DNA of 64,000 bases from Nannochloropsis oceanica (GCA_004519485.1 CP038106.1:755501-819500); one strand, 5' to 3'; positions 10,315-22,934 are shown, numbered from the stretch's first letter. Translations and numbers: made by a program. The notes: generated by a model not told the origin, from the letters alone.

Positions 10315-11268
10315 ATGGCAACGTTTTGGAGCCGATTGTGGGACAAGACGAAGAAGGACCCCCTGATTCCCATTGGTTGCACCGCGACGCTGGGTTGCCT
10401 CAGTGCGGGTCTGTACGCCTTCAAGAGCGGAGAGGTACGTGGGCGTCTGTGGACTGCGAAAGGGGACGGCGGGCCACACAAGTCAACCCTTCCCCCCCCC
10501 CCCTCCCGCTCCCCCCAATCCGTGAATTCTGTTTACAATACTTTCTGATCAACCGGCATTCATGCGTAAACACAGAAACATTTATCACAAAAAATGATGC
10601 GGGCCCGCGTGGTGGCACAAGGCTTCACAGTCGCGGTCCTCATGGCAGGTAAGGAGACGCAGAAAGACGGTAGATAGGGACGGAAGTTAATAATGCCCGC
10701 TTCCCGCGTGATGACTGGTGCTTTCCAATTCTAGGGTCGTCGAGGCCATTTCTTCGTAGTTCCTCCCGTGGCTTATTTCCTCCACGCTATCCTGTACAGG
10801 CGCTTTCTACAATTCGAATATAAAGGCAATCCAGGAGCCTGCTCGTGGCAGGTAGGGCTGTTTTCATTCAAAAGAGGAAGACAGGGAGGTCAGATGGAGG
10901 GATGCCGGCTGCCAGGATGCAGTTAGAGGGTTCCTTTATTTGTGTGTAATAATGTGAAAAAATCCCCCTCTTCTAAACTGACGTTTCCGCTCCTTACCCT
11001 GGTAATCAATTCACATGAACTCTCCGCTCTTCCCTCTTTTACACAGGAGTCCATCTTAAGCGCCTTCTTGAGGCGAAAGGCAGCAGCAATTAAGGAAGAT
11101 AAGTTTGAAAACGTAGTTTTTGTGCTATGTAAGGGAGAGAGCGCAATGGCTGTACAGGTTGAAGAGAGGATGGACGGGGAGTTCGACGTGTCTGGCAAAG
11201 TGCCTTGGGACATCAAATTTATGTGGAAATATTCGGGCACGTTTAAAGAAGCAAGCAAACTAACATAA
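10315..11268 (+). CDS. HIG1-domain mitochondrial protein with novel C-terminal extension
   Basis: HIG1/RCF1-family inner-membrane proteins support respiratory supercomplexes and cytochrome oxidase. Proposed exons: 10315-10434, 10576-10648, 10745-10851, 11047-11268, giving 173 residues. Exons 1-2 give a textbook HIG1 domain: DPLIPIGCTATLGCLSAGLY, FKSGE, then MMRARVVAQGFTVAVLMAG. Exons 3-4 add about 107 residues (HFFVVPPVAYFLHAILYRRF; later VPWDIKFMWKYSGTFKE) that I do not recognise. They have no start codon of their own, which is why I join them. The exon 3 acceptor is the uncertain point: the AG at 10744 keeps the long frame, whereas the more pyrimidine-backed TAG at 10734 would give a short tail stopping at 10823. 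HIG1 identity is firm; the extension is moderate. Confidence 0.65.
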
Positions 11269-11659
11269 GAACGAGGCTCGTTATTTATGAGCATCTCTCC
11301 AGAGAAAAAGCACTCTCGGATCGGCCACGTTTTGAGGGTCGATGCGCAAGTGGATTGACGATGATGCTGCTCCGTGCTCCCTCCGAAATGCCACCGGGCC
11401 TCCGAAATGCCACCAGGCCTCTTTTGGAATCCTTGCTAACTGTCTTTTCTACAGTCCGGTACGTCTCCGGGCGTTTTAAAGGCGTGTCCTGAAATGTCAC
11501 AATAAGTAAGGCCTTAGGCCCATCCTCTCGCCAAGGCCTCTCGACCACATTGCTTCTTTCTTTCTCACGCCTCACATCTCCCCATGCATCCTACACAAAC
11601 ACCAACACACATGCGCCACCGTCACCACGATCACCACAGCTCTCACAAAGTAGAGGATT
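11269..11659. other. intergenic region HIG1 gene / TVP15-like gene
   Basis: This is a 391-base gap between two plus-strand genes. It contains a short near-direct repeat of CCTCCGAAATGCCACC (about 11381 and 11400). No coding signal is seen. Confidence 0.4.
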
Positions 11660-12902
11660 ATGAGCGACAATGGAGGGTTCAACCCCTTCGCTCCAAGGGT
11701 AAGGACATTAGCTTTTCCCTCTTCTCTCTTCCTGTGAGGCCCCATTTCCAAAGCCCAGTCAAAATATGCTTCCTTCATTCCTACATCCATGCTGAATCAC
11801 CACAACCAAATCACAAGATAGTAGAGCTGATGATGGGACTCGTGCCAGCAGCGGCAAGTTCCCATCCCCGTGCCTCTTACCCGTTTCCCCATTCTTACAC
11901 AATTACTCTTTTCCCATTTTCTGTCAGAGCGGAGCTGGCGGCGGTCCTGGAACTGTGACAGGTAGCAAGTCTACATCCCCGTCCACTGTCCACGAGCCAT
12001 CCTGGCTCAAGGGTGCGTCAATCTCATCGAACCCGGTCGCGACTGCGCAATCCGCATCGCATGTGCCGATTCAACCAGCCACGCTTCAGCCTCAAGCCGC
12101 CGCTGCCGCTCCCGCTCAACAACAGCCGAGCGGCCAGACACCACAGCTTGTTGTGTATATGCGGGTAGCGAATTTCGGGCTTTGCATTCTGATGTCGGCA
12201 GCTGCTATTCTGACTGTGATTGTACCTGCCGGTGCCACGCCTGCCTCGTGGGTGTTGGCGTTCTATGTGCTGTGAGTAGACGGAGAGTGCGGGCCGCGCT
12301 GTCTGATATTTTGCTCCTTTTGTTTCCATCGGGTTTATGTAGCGTCTCTGATGGCTTGTCTCACATAGATATTGTCCATTTCTTGTAGTCCATCATTTAT
12401 CATTTCCCCACGACACTGCTGCTTCTATGAGCGCTCTCCTTAATCTTTCCTCTGCCCTTCCTTCCCTCCCTCCCTCCCTCCCTTCTACAGCGCCTTCTCC
12501 TGCCTCCTCTGCTGCTTTGAATTCAACATCCGGCAAGTCGCTAAGCACATCGCCAACAATTTCGGCTTTCTCTACGACGCTAAATCCCGCGCGACCTTCC
12601 TAGTCTTCGTGGGTGTCCTCTGCTTCTCCCTGGGAGTTACCGGCAAAATAGCTGGGGCAGCCATGATTGCCAATGCCTTGTTCAACACCTTTGTCTTATG
12701 TAAATATCCTCAATATGCAACCAATGCGCCCGCCACCACCGCGAACCAAGAAGCCGCCGGGTGGTTGCGGCGAAATCCAGCCGTGGCGCAAAAAGTGGGG
12801 GGGGCCGTGATTGGTGCCGCCGTAAGCAGTCAATCAATAGGAACAGGAGCAGGGGGAGGAGCGGCGGCGGGAGGGAACGCGGCTAGGAGTTCATGGATTT
12901 AG
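11660..12902 (+). CDS. COPI-associated / TVP15-like Golgi membrane protein
   Basis: Exons 11660-11698, 11928-12271 and 12491-12902 give 264 residues. The N-terminal 85 residues are soluble and low in complexity, and include NPF in GGFNPFAP, a possible EH-domain ligand. Four hydrophobic segments follow (about residues 86-190). They include VYMRVANFGLCILMSAAAIL, SWVLAFYVLAFSCLLCCFEF and ATFLVFVGVLCFSLGV, with the family-like soluble turn NFGFLYDAKSRATF between the second and third. This matches COPI-associated/TVP15 proteins that cycle through Golgi membranes. A SCAMP was considered because of the NPF, but SCAMPs have a different membrane core. The tail is Ala/Gly-rich. Confidence 0.65.
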
Positions 12903-13275
12903 GGGTTTGATAGGGGAAGAGTGTAGGATGGGAGAGGTAAATGAGGAAGGGGGGAGGGCTAGGCCTAGTGTGGTGGTCAATTACCTCATTGGGTTGATGT
13001 AAAGGCTGGGAGCACGTCCCACGGGAAGGAAGAGAGGACGAAATTCACGCAAGACAAGGCCGGAACGAATACGCAAAGAACAGAGTTATTCCTTGTCGTT
13101 GTGTTTTTATTTTGGTTTTTAACGACAATCAATTTTTTTTTGCTTCTGTGTGTTACGTCTGTTCCACCTAAGATTCTACGCGCTCCATGCTTCTCTCCTC
13201 GTCTCTCCCATCTCTCTTCCTCGTCTACCCTCCGTCCCTCCCATCCTACCTTTCTTCCTTCCTCCCTTCCATTCA
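12903..13275. other. convergent spacer TVP15-like / NUP98-96
   Basis: This 373-base gap lies between two 3' ends. Purines dominate the plus strand at its left end; pyrimidines dominate at its right end beside the NUP98-96 stop. No gene is seen. Confidence 0.45.
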
Positions 13276-16200
13276 CTAGAACACCCCACCACCGTCCAAG
13301 TTCGCCGCAATGAATTCAATCGTCAGAGAACTGACCTGATGCAAAGCATAATCCTGGCACATATCCTCCAACCGACATACTTGCGTCTTGCTCGGAAATA
13401 GGCTCGCCCTTCCTTCCCATCCACCCTCCTTCCCTGCCTCCTCTCTAACCTGAGCCCGATGCAGCGAGTAAATCTTTTTAATAATGTCCGTCAAGACCAT
13501 ATTCCGAATCGCATGCAACGGCGGCGGAACCAAATCCTCCTCCTCCTCCCTCACTCCTTCCCTCCTTCTCACCGCGTACATATCCCTCTCTGTCCCCGCT
13601 TCCTCCGGCCCAAGAATTTCCCCCCTCCAAGCAAAGCAGCTGTTCCGATCTGCCCCCTTGCCCCCCTGAACCAAACTCGGCAGGATAGCCACCAGCTCGT
13701 CTTCCATTCGCGCAAAGCTCTCTACCGACATCGACTCTCGGTGCATGTTCTCCAAAAAATCCAAGTAGGCCCATAATGCCCTATTGCCACGGTTGGTCGC
13801 CGCTGCCGCCGCACCTGCACCACCAACAGCACCCGTCCCATCGGCAGCAAAGAGGCGACCCAGCAACACCCGCAACTGCTGGCCTCGGTCATCGTTCAAC
13901 AAGCGTGGGGCAACCACATTCATGAGAATTTCACTCGCCTCCCTCCACTTCCCCCCCGCCAGGAAATGCCCCAGGGCATCATCTCCCTCCCCTCCCTCCC
14001 TCCCTCCTTCGTCCAAAAACAACACTCCTTCGCTCCTCAGCCACGTCGCCCTTGCCTCCTCCAACCACTCGAAAGGCAACCCCAACTCGTCCACCAAAAA
14101 ACTCCATTCCTCCCCCCCCCTTACACAACCCCAGCCAAACCGCCCAACCAGTTCCCGGATGCTCCTCGTCCGCGCCGGGGTCTCTGGCGCATGCATCAAC
14201 ACATACACGGCCCACTCCCACATGCCCACACTCACTAACTGGAACACCAAACTAGAAGTCACCTGCTGCCAAATCTCCGCAGCTGCTGCTCCTCCTCCCC
14301 CTCCTTCTCCCACTCCTTTCTTGCCTCCCTCTCCCGTACCCGGTGGAACAACCCCCAAAGCACCCAGCAAGGTAAGCAACAACCATGACATACGGTAGTC
14401 TCGCTCATTCTCCGTCAACCCCCGCGGGTCCAGCAGTAACGCCAACGGGTACGCTTCCGAACGATACATCTGCAGCAAATCAAAAAACAACGAATTCGGC
14501 CCCACACGAGCGTCATGCCACCCACCCCTCCCTCCCTCCCACCTCTTCCTCAACCATCCAGGCAACGGCGGCGAGGGCATCTTTTCGTTGAATTCCTCGA
14601 TCGCCGCAATCAATCTATCCGTCTCCGCTCCCCCGCCCCCCCCCCCCGTTGGCAAGTTCCCGGTCGCAAACCACAGATACTCCCCCAACCGCCTCATCCA
14701 GTCCAATCCCCCACCTTCCTTTCTTCCCTCCCCCTCACTCCCCACCCCACTCAACAACCCGAATATTGCCGCTAACCCCGACTCCTGCAACTGAAGCCGC
14801 AGCGCCTCTTGATGCCTCATCATATCAATCCCCGGCCGATGCCCCGCCAGAGGAATCAGAGTCGCCAACCTCAAAAACCCACTTTGAGCGGCCAGCGTCG
14901 CAGCTTCTGTAATGCGATGGGATTTCATCAATTCCAAGACTGCATGCAAGTCGGCCGTTTCATCCCCCGAGGCTTCGAGGGGCGTCCCTTCCGACTCGAC
15001 CCTCACCGCGCATTTCAACCACCGACACACCGCCTGCCGTCGTCGTTCCCAGTCTGTGTGATTCGCCCCTCCCTCGAGCAACGCCTGGCTTATCCCCCCT
15101 AATGAACCGGACAAAGGCAAGGGTCTCGATTTATTTCCCCCTTCCTGACCCCACAAGGCATTCACCAGCTCCCACGTCTGCCGGCTCGTTTCATCCTCCC
15201 GACCACCAGCCTCTCTGGCGAGAGCATGCATGCACTGCACCAAATGATAATACAGATCCACAATCCTATGCTGCTGCTGCTGCTGCTGCTGCTCTTGTTG
15301 CTCTTGGTGTTGCCCGCCTGGAGTGGAAGGAGGAAGCAGCCACGAACAAAGCGCTGCCCGTGGCGCCCGCGTGGCCGTCGCCTCCTGCACTCGCTGTGCA
15401 TACTCCTTATGGACTCTCAACGGACCCAGATACCCCTCCTTCCCTCCCTCCCTCCCTCCCTCCTTGAGCAAAGTGGCCCCCATCGGTTTCATCAGAATTT
15501 GGACTTTAACCTGCCCGGGCTCCTCCGCCACTTCCCCCGCTCTCCACCTCGGTCCCACGAAGGGCACGGCCAAGCGCCCATCCCCCCCCCACCCCACCCG
15601 AAACGATCTTCCCATGAACGCCGAGAAGTCAATGGGCTTCCTCTTCATCCCTTTCACCGCTTGATCCCTCCCTCCCTCCCCCGTTGCCTCGTCTCCCGTC
15701 GATACCGCCAACAAAGCACCGTCCGATGGATTGGTGCCCACTGCACCACACCCACGCATCAAGGTCGCATCGGACAACCTCGACGCTGAGGCTAACCGGC
15801 GCCTCGGAGGGACCATCTCACTGCTCGCCAGGCCCTCGCGGTCTTTCTCGGTCTCTTCCTCATCCACATCCCCCTCTTCCTCCATCCAGACCTGTCGTCG
15901 ACTACCCCGTCCCTGACGCCTGGAAGGAAGAGGGGCCCAAGGGCGCCTCCGTCCCTCCCTCTCCCTCAGTTGCTGGTACTCACCGTATTCAACTCCTTCA
16001 CACATTCCTTTATCTTCCTCCTCCTCCTCCTCTTCTGCCTCCTCCTCCTCGTTCTCTTCCCCGAAAATCCCAACAAGCGACTTAATTCGACTCGCTTCGA
16101 GCCCATACAAAGGTGCCGCCACCACCCTTCGATCTCCTGCAGAATGCCACACATGCCCCGCCTCCCCCTCCACCACCTCCTCCTCGTCCTCCTCCTCTTC

Positions 16201-18356
16201 CTCAAACAACGACCCACCCCTCGGCACCATCCGCATGCTCTCCCCCCCTTCCTCCCCCCCCTCCTCCTCTTCCTCCGACGACGAGTCCCCTACCCCATAC
16301 GCACTCACCTGCCCCTCCTTCCTGTTTTCCTTTTCCTTCTTCTTCTCCTCCTCCTCTCCCTCCTCATCGCTTTCCACGCCATATTTCGAAAAATGGGCCA
16401 CTTTGAATGTCCACCGGCCCGTTTCACACTCATACTCCAAAAATTCCACCCGATCCCACCCACGGCAGAGCTCCTTCAGATGCTCTTTGTACTCCTCTGG
16501 TGCCTTCCTCCTGTGCCTTACCGAAAACAACGTCACCACGGCAGGTTTGTTCAATTTCTCACCTTCAGGGTCTTTTACCTCCCTTCCACTCTCGTCAAAA
16601 TAAACTTGGACTTCCTTGGCTTCAATGCGCACGAGCTGGTCGAGGTGTAGCCCGAGGACGTCAGTCTCTCCCTCCCATTCCACCCTTCCCACCCCATCAC
16701 GGGTTATGGTGAAGTTCCGGACATGCCGCAACTCATTGTCATCCATTCGCTGCAATTCGCTTATGGAGGGGGAAGTAAAATAATCAGGCAAGGACAAGGT
16801 CGGAGCGCACGGATTCAAACGAGGCCTAGAAGAAGTGCTCTTGCTTTCCTCCGCTTCCTCTCTAGCACCACCACCGGTAGCACACTGCTGCTGCTGCTGC
16901 TGTTGAGACAAAGGCATAGAACCTCCCCCATCCCCCCCTCCTCCTCCCGCTGACTCAATCGAGGAAGACCGCAGAAGCGGTGAGCCGTCATGTACCCCCC
17001 CTGCTCCTCCTGTTCCTCCTCCACCTCTTCCATTACCATCACGATACCGACTCTGGCCCCTCAAGTCGTCCAAATCAAAAATCTTACTCTCCACCGCAAA
17101 GATGTCGTCGCGGTCCACTACCAAATGCTTGTGGCTCCTCCCCGCAAAAGAGTCCGAAGCCGGACTCACCAGAGTAGGGTGTTCATCATCTTGGTTGAAT
17201 GCCGAGAAGGACGAAGGGGAGGATGTGGATCCTCTTCCTCCTCTACGAGCAACAGGCGTTTCCGGCCCATTGGAGCGCAGGCCACGTGGCACGAGCTTAG
17301 CCGCACTACGAGGAGTGTGACGGTACGATTGCAAGGCTGGAGGGGTCATTTCCAAATCCTCAACACGGGCAGAGCGTCCGCCTGATCGACGGCCTCCACT
17401 ACCACTCATCAAGAGTTGAAAGGGCCGCTGATCCGCGGTCTGTTGCGGCGTGTAAAATTGCTGCCCACCATAAGGCGAAAGCTGCTGCCGTAGCTGCTGC
17501 TGCTGCTGCTGGGGGAGCACACCTAATTGCTGCTGCGGCTGTGACTGGCCAAGCTGCTGCTGTTGTTGCTGCCCTCCCAGCTGCGGGAATTGCATGCTAC
17601 TTCCCAAAGCAAAATTAGGCGTGCCAAGGGGAAAACCGAGCGCTCCTCCTCCTCCTACACCTCCTCCTCCTCCTCCTCCTCCAGCACCACCGCAACTCAA
17701 AGAGGAAAAACCCAGTCCCCCTCCCCCAGGGGTGGTCATCGACTGCCCGAATGGCGAGGCTCCCACCCCGCCGGTACTCCCAAACGCACTGGTCCCACCC
17801 GCACCTCCAAACCCACCAAAAGCGGACGGCGCAGGTGTCGCAGGTGCCGGGGCCTTGCCAAATGAGGACAGCCCAAAAGGAGACCCCCCAAGGGTGGACG
17901 GTGCAGGCGTCCCTCCACCAAACCCACTGAATCCCCCTCCAGAAGCAGGGGCCGGTGTGGCAGACAAACTTGCCCCGAAGCCTGCGAGACCTCCCAACCC
18001 TCCTCCTCCTCCTCCAAGCGTACTTCCCGGCGTTGTCGTCGTGGTCCCAAACCCACCAAACCCTCCCCCGGGCTTCTGCTGCTGCTGCTGCTGCCCCAAA
18101 CCCCCTAAACTTGTTGCCGGCGTGCCAAACGCAGAAGGCGCTGGCGTAGTCGTTCCGAACCCCCCGAAACCGCCCGTCGCCGGACTCGGTGTTTTGGCGC
18201 CAAAGGCCCCTCCTCCACCCACCTGCTGCCCGAAAAGTGTCGAACCTGCCCCTCCTAGCCCCCCTCCGAGCCCTCCCGTCGACGCACCGGCCTGCTGGCC
18301 AAATGGAGACACCCCTCCCCCCGCCGGAGCTCCAAACGGACTCGGACTCGGCACAC

Positions 18357-18397
<41 letters not shown>

Positions 18398-19797
18398 GTC
18401 GCACCAAAGCCCCCCAACCCCCCAGCTCCACTCGAGCCAAAGCCACCTAACCCACTGGTACCAGGCGTCTGTCCAAACAACGACGTGCCCCCGGTGTTCG
18501 AGATACCAAAAGCCCCTCCAGGCGTCGTAATCCCGAACCCCCCCGCCGGCTTCCCCGCCGTGCCAAAACCACCCGCACCCACACTTCCCCCAAAGGCCGT
18601 CTGCTGCTGCTGCCCCTGTTGCTGCGCAGCGCCAAACATTCCCCCCGTTGATCCAAACCCGCCAGGGGTACTCGTAGCTCCCGCTCCAAATGCACCACCT
18701 ACCCCTCCTCCAAACCCCCCCGTCGCCCCTCCAAGGCCCAGCCCTCCTCCTATTCCTCCCCCTGCCCCTCCTCCCTTGTTGTTCCCTCGCTGATAGTCCT
18801 CCCACCGTAGCTCCTCGAATGATTTATCCTTATACGCGTCCATCGCCGAAATGGCCTGAATGTACGTGGCGACACTGCTACTATTATCGTGATGCACCGT
18901 CGGCCGATAAGGTGGATTCCCTGTCCCTGTCTGCTGCTGCGTCGCTCCCCTTCCGATTCCCCCTAGACCCCCTGCGGAACCCCATGGACTTGTCGTCGTA
19001 CTTCCACCTCCCAACCCACCGAATCCAGTCGTCGGTTGCTGCTGCTGCTGCTGCCCCGGCGTCGCCCCAAAGGCTGACCCCGACCCGAACGCTGACGTCC
19101 CTCCTCCACCGAAAACTGACGATGCACCTTGCTGCTGCTGCCCCTGTCCAGCCTGCTGCCCAAAGCCTCCTCCCGCCGACCCACCAAAGCCTCCCCCACC
19201 CCCAAAACCTGTACTCGCTTGACCACCAAAGCCACCCCCACCGGTTGTTCCCGCCGCTCCAGGACTACCAAATAATCCCCCAGTTGCCGCACCAGAACCT
19301 CCTAGCCCCCCTCCACCAAATCCCCCTGAACCACTGCCCCCAAACCCACCAGGGGTAGCCGCACCAAACGCAGGCGCCGTCGAGGTAGAGCCAAATTTAT
19401 TCCCACCCGCGCCAAAACCTGTGTTCCCTCCTCCTCCACCTGCCCCGAACGGCGACGCCGTGGCCCCCCCACTTCCAAACCCACCCTGCGTCGGCTGACC
19501 AAACGTGCTTGTGCCACCAAAACCACCTTGAGTCGAAGGGGTCTGGGTGCCTCCGAATCCTGGAGTCTGCGACCCTCCAAACGCAGACGTCTGCTGGCCC
19601 GCAAAACCTCCTCCTGGAGCAGGCGTACCAAATCCACCCGTGCCCCCGCTGGCTCCACCACCACCAAAGGGTGTCCGTCCGAATCCTGTCGATGAAGATT
19701 TGAGTCAGTTGCCGTGGTTCATATGTGCAGAGCAAGGGAGTTGTCCTCTTGTTTCTTTCACACAATACTCAGACCTACCTGAATTACCAAAGCTCAT
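13276..19797 (-). CDS. NUP98-NUP96: nuclear pore precursor NUP98-NUP96
   Basis: Encodes an autoproteolysed precursor: NUP98, a FG nucleoporin of the permeability barrier, and NUP96, a scaffold of the Y complex. Two exons, 19779-19797 (MSFGNS) and 13276-19685, separated by a 93-base intron with donor GTAGGT, give 2142 residues. Residues 1 to about 780 are FG/GLFG repeats with Gly, Thr and Gln tracts. The autoproteolytic domain starts near DYFTSPSISELQRM and ends TFKVAHFSKYG; by family knowledge cleavage falls between Phe1105 and Ser1106 (bases 16390/16389). The NUP96 part opens with an acidic, disordered linker, followed by the helical scaffold. FG repeats continue upstream of the L codon at 19014 to the short first exon, so the true start is 19797. 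Confidence 0.95.
18358..18396. repeat. CTG/CAG trinucleotide tract (polyGln in NUP98)
   Basis: Thirteen uninterrupted CTG units on the plus strand read as CAG, a Gln run, within the NUP98 FG region on the minus strand. Shorter CAG runs occur nearby (for example near 15272, 17500 and 19036). The tract is a likely length-variable microsatellite. Confidence 0.9.
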
Positions 19798-20638
19798 GGC
19801 GGCCTCCCCTTGAACGCCTGCAGCTGCTCCTGCCACAGTTGTCGCTGTACCTACACGTGCTGCTGCTCACCGTCGCGCCACTGTGCCCCCCCGCTGTGCC
19901 TTGTAGCGTGTGGTTCTTCCGTCGCTGGTTGCCTTCCTTCGCCACAGTGTTTGATGTTATCAACGGTCAAAGGCGCCTGGTGAAGTAAGGATTGGGCAAG
20001 GGCTGATGTAAGTACGTATGTATCTGCCACGCAATGACGTGGTAGTGGCTGTGTCGCCTCGCATCGTGGGCATATGGACAGGGAAAAACAAGAAGGGTGC
20101 ACCTGAGAAGAGGAGAGGTGGTAGGGCTCATCTCAACCCGTTCCTCTCGACCTCCCCTGTTCAAGGAAGCAGACACCAGCTCAGGTGGTTCCAGTCTCAT
20201 CCATTCATGTGCAGGTCCTCCCATGGACAGCACTAGCAAACAGATAAGGAAAGTGGGCGTATTTGAAGGACCTAGCCCTGCCATAGTGCTTTCCAAAAGA
20301 GCTACGCGCCTGCCTTCTTCGCCCCTACCCCTGTCACCACCCCCAATCCTTTTCGGGGCGGCTTGCTTCTCCAAACCCCAGCTGCAAATTGTGCGCTGTC
20401 CCTCATCCTCGACGGCAATAAAAGCTATGAAAAGCATGAAAGGGTGACATAAGGGGATCATGCTCGAGGCAAGAGTCGAGGGACATTGTTTTAGAAGAGG
20501 CGATGTGACCAGACACCACCTGACACCTCCGAGCCTGCATCAGCAACATGTGGCAAGCACTGAGGACTCGCACACACCCCGCCAACGCGTACACATACAT
20601 ATTCGCACACACACAGAATCCTCTCTCCGCTCCTCACC
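19798..20638. promoter_or_regulatory. divergent region NUP98-96 / urate oxidase
   Basis: This 841-base region between two start codons has a CA-rich stretch just upstream of the uricase ATG (20570-20615). Frames such as 19967-20461 on the minus strand show no conserved motif. A leader exon or intron is possible but not demonstrable. Confidence 0.4.
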
Positions 20639-22282
20639 ATGTCTGGTGTTCTGGGCGAGAACTGCCACGGCAAGGGCGGCGTGCGACTCCTTAAGGTTAG
20701 TGTCGTGTTGCTGACACAGCAGGGTGGGAAAGGCCGCTCACATGGAGCACAGACAGGGATGAATCGGTAACTTAGTGCCATCATTCAATCTTTTTTTAGG
20801 CATATTTTCACTTCGATTGTCCATGATAGTCATAAAACGAAGCCGTCAACCTGTTTCTTCCTTGCCCTTCTTCCTACACAGCTCCACCGCTCCGGCGACC
20901 GCCACGACTTCATCCAGCTCACGGCCCAAGTCCTTCTGACAGTACGTGCCTTAACGTGAATCTTTGTGATCTTTAACTGTCATTGTCATGCATAGTCGGG
21001 GCATTGATACAACTTCCCTTTTTCCTTGCACTATGATGTCGACCCTTGTCCCTGACACACATTTCTCCTTCTCTTATACCTTTTTTTCTTCTCCAAAAAC
21101 AGGGTGGCTGTGAAGACGCCTTCATCAAGGCTGATAACCGGAACATCGTCGCGACGGATACGTGCAAAAACACCATCTACGTTCTAGCCCGTCGACACCA
21201 CTTTGCCTCGATCGAAGAGTTTGGAATCATCGTTGCCAAGCACTTCCTTGCTCAATACCCGAATATCGTTTACAAGGCGGACATTCAGCTCGTCAAGGAC
21301 CTGTGGACCCGCGTGGTGAATAAGGATTCTCACGGTCGGATAGCTCAGCACAACCACGCCTTTGTAAAGGTTGGTCCTCAGAATACCTACACGCAGTAAG
21401 TGAAGAAAAGGGGGGGGGGGGGGGATGGGATGGGGGCTGTGGTTGGAAGAAAACGTGTTAAAGAATAGCGGCCGTTTATTGGTGGTTTTCTGCCTTGACA
21501 TATTCTTTTCTCCCATTCATACGCGCAGCGTAACAGCGGAAAAAGTGGGTGGCTCCGTCAACGTCTCCGTCCGTTCAGGTACATACATTCTACTCCCGAT
21601 GTCGTGTTTTTTTCACCCCCTCACTCCCCCCCACCTCATCGTCACCTCATCATCACCATCACAAACAGGCGTTCGGTCCTTGATTCTCCTCAAGACGACT
21701 CAGTCTGGGTTCGAGAACTTTCACCGGGACGAATTCAGGGCATTGGGCGACACGAACGATCGCCTTGTTGGCACCTCCATCGACGGCGAATGGACGTTCA
21801 CCCCTACTGCAATTGCCTCCAGTCCGGATTATGAGATGCTTAACAAGCTGGTGGTAGATACCCTGATTGATGAATTTGCAGGACCTGCGGATAAGGGCGT
21901 GTATAGCGTCTCGGTCCAGCAGACGCTTTATGACATGGGCACGGGCTTGCTGGCGAAGGTGCCGGGGGTGGATAAAATTGAACTCTACATGGTGCGTTTT
22001 CTTCCTCCCATCCTTTTATTCACAGTCCATTTCTATCGAGTGTACTGACTGAGTGCCCCATTTCCATTCTTTTGAAAAATATCAATTGCTTCTTACCTTT
22101 CTCCTTCTCTCCCTCTCTCTCAATTCACCCAGCCCAACATCCACAACATCCCCGTGGATCTGTCCAAGTTCAAGATGGAAAACAAGGACCATACGGGCAA
22201 GCCCGACATTTTCCTGCCTACCAGCGACCCGCACGGGATGATCAAAGCTGTGATCGAGCGACCTCGCAGCGCCCGCCTTTAA
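20639..22282 (+). CDS. UOX: urate oxidase (uricase), peroxisomal
   Basis: Oxidises urate to 5-hydroxyisourate in purine catabolism. Exons: 20639-20695, 20882-20941, 21103-21395, 21529-21578, 21669-21991, 22133-22282, giving 310 residues, the normal size. Landmarks: NIVATDTCKNTIYVLARRH, containing the catalytic Thr of the ATD-x-x-KNT motif; RIAQHNHAFVKVG; ILLKTTQSGFENFHRDEF; FAGPADKGVYSVSVQQTLYD; and MPNIHNIPVDLSKF with the Asn and His of the active site. The C-terminal Ala-Arg-Leu resembles a type 1 peroxisomal signal, the usual place for uricase. Donors vary (GTTAGT, GTACGT, GTAAGT, GTACAT, GTGCGT). Identification is secure. Confidence 0.95.
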
Positions 22283-22934
22283 AATGACGTGTTGAATAAA
22301 GAGTGGAGGTCAGAGATCTTTGCGGTGTGATAAAATAAGTGGCTGTGCCCATGGGGTGTGCCTGCCTGTGTTCGTTTACGTTAAAGAGGCGAGAGCGCGA
22401 GACAGCGAATGAGAAGGACAATGAAGGAAAGAAGGAGAAAAAGTCTGACAGCTAAAAGACGACGAATGGAAATATAGAAAGGACCTAGGAGGAGGACTAG
22501 CAGGGAACAGTTTGGGAAGGGCCGAATCAGGCCCACTTTCAGGCTCAGGTCCCATTTTCTTCAACTAAATATATGCTGAGCTAAGGTGCAGAATTGTGAC
22601 AGGACGGAGACGCAAACGTGCGCATACGCACATACACGCACAAACCTTAAAAGTCCAAAACCGATTGACTGGAAGTAACCCCACCCCCCGCAAAAAAAAA
22701 ACGAAAACACTCAGAGACATACGCACACAACTACGGCCACGTTTTTTTCTTCTTTTCAGCAGTATGGTGCTCTTGAGGGGAGGTTGAGGATGTTTTCACA
22801 GTGGTTGTAGTAGTAGCACTAGTAGTTGTAGTGGGGTAAGTGTTGTGATTTGCCGATTCAGTCCGGACTGAGAATACCTGTTATCCCTCACACCCACTCG
22901 CGTCAAATTTCTTCCTAGGGCAACCGCACAACGT
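22283..22934. other. intergenic region UOX / plastid TPR gene
   Basis: This 652-base gap lies between two plus-strand genes and should hold a 3' UTR and a promoter. There is a CA-dinucleotide-rich patch at about 22618-22640 and a short A run at 22690-22703. No gene is recognised. Confidence 0.4.

Noticed and set aside
15970-16650. Plus-strand frame of 226 aa rich in Leu and Pro
   Set aside because: Antisense to the acidic linker and autoproteolytic domain of NUP98-96, whose conserved minus-strand product explains the sequence.
17594-18793. Long plus-strand frame (399 aa) rich in Pro, Cys and Ala
   Set aside because: It is the exact antisense of the NUP98 Gly/Phe/Gln repeats; composition is a mirror of the FG codons and no domain is present.
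19967-20461. Minus-strand frame of 164 aa in the NUP98-96/UOX intergenic region
   Set aside because: No recognisable domain and unconvincing composition; more likely promoter and leader sequence.
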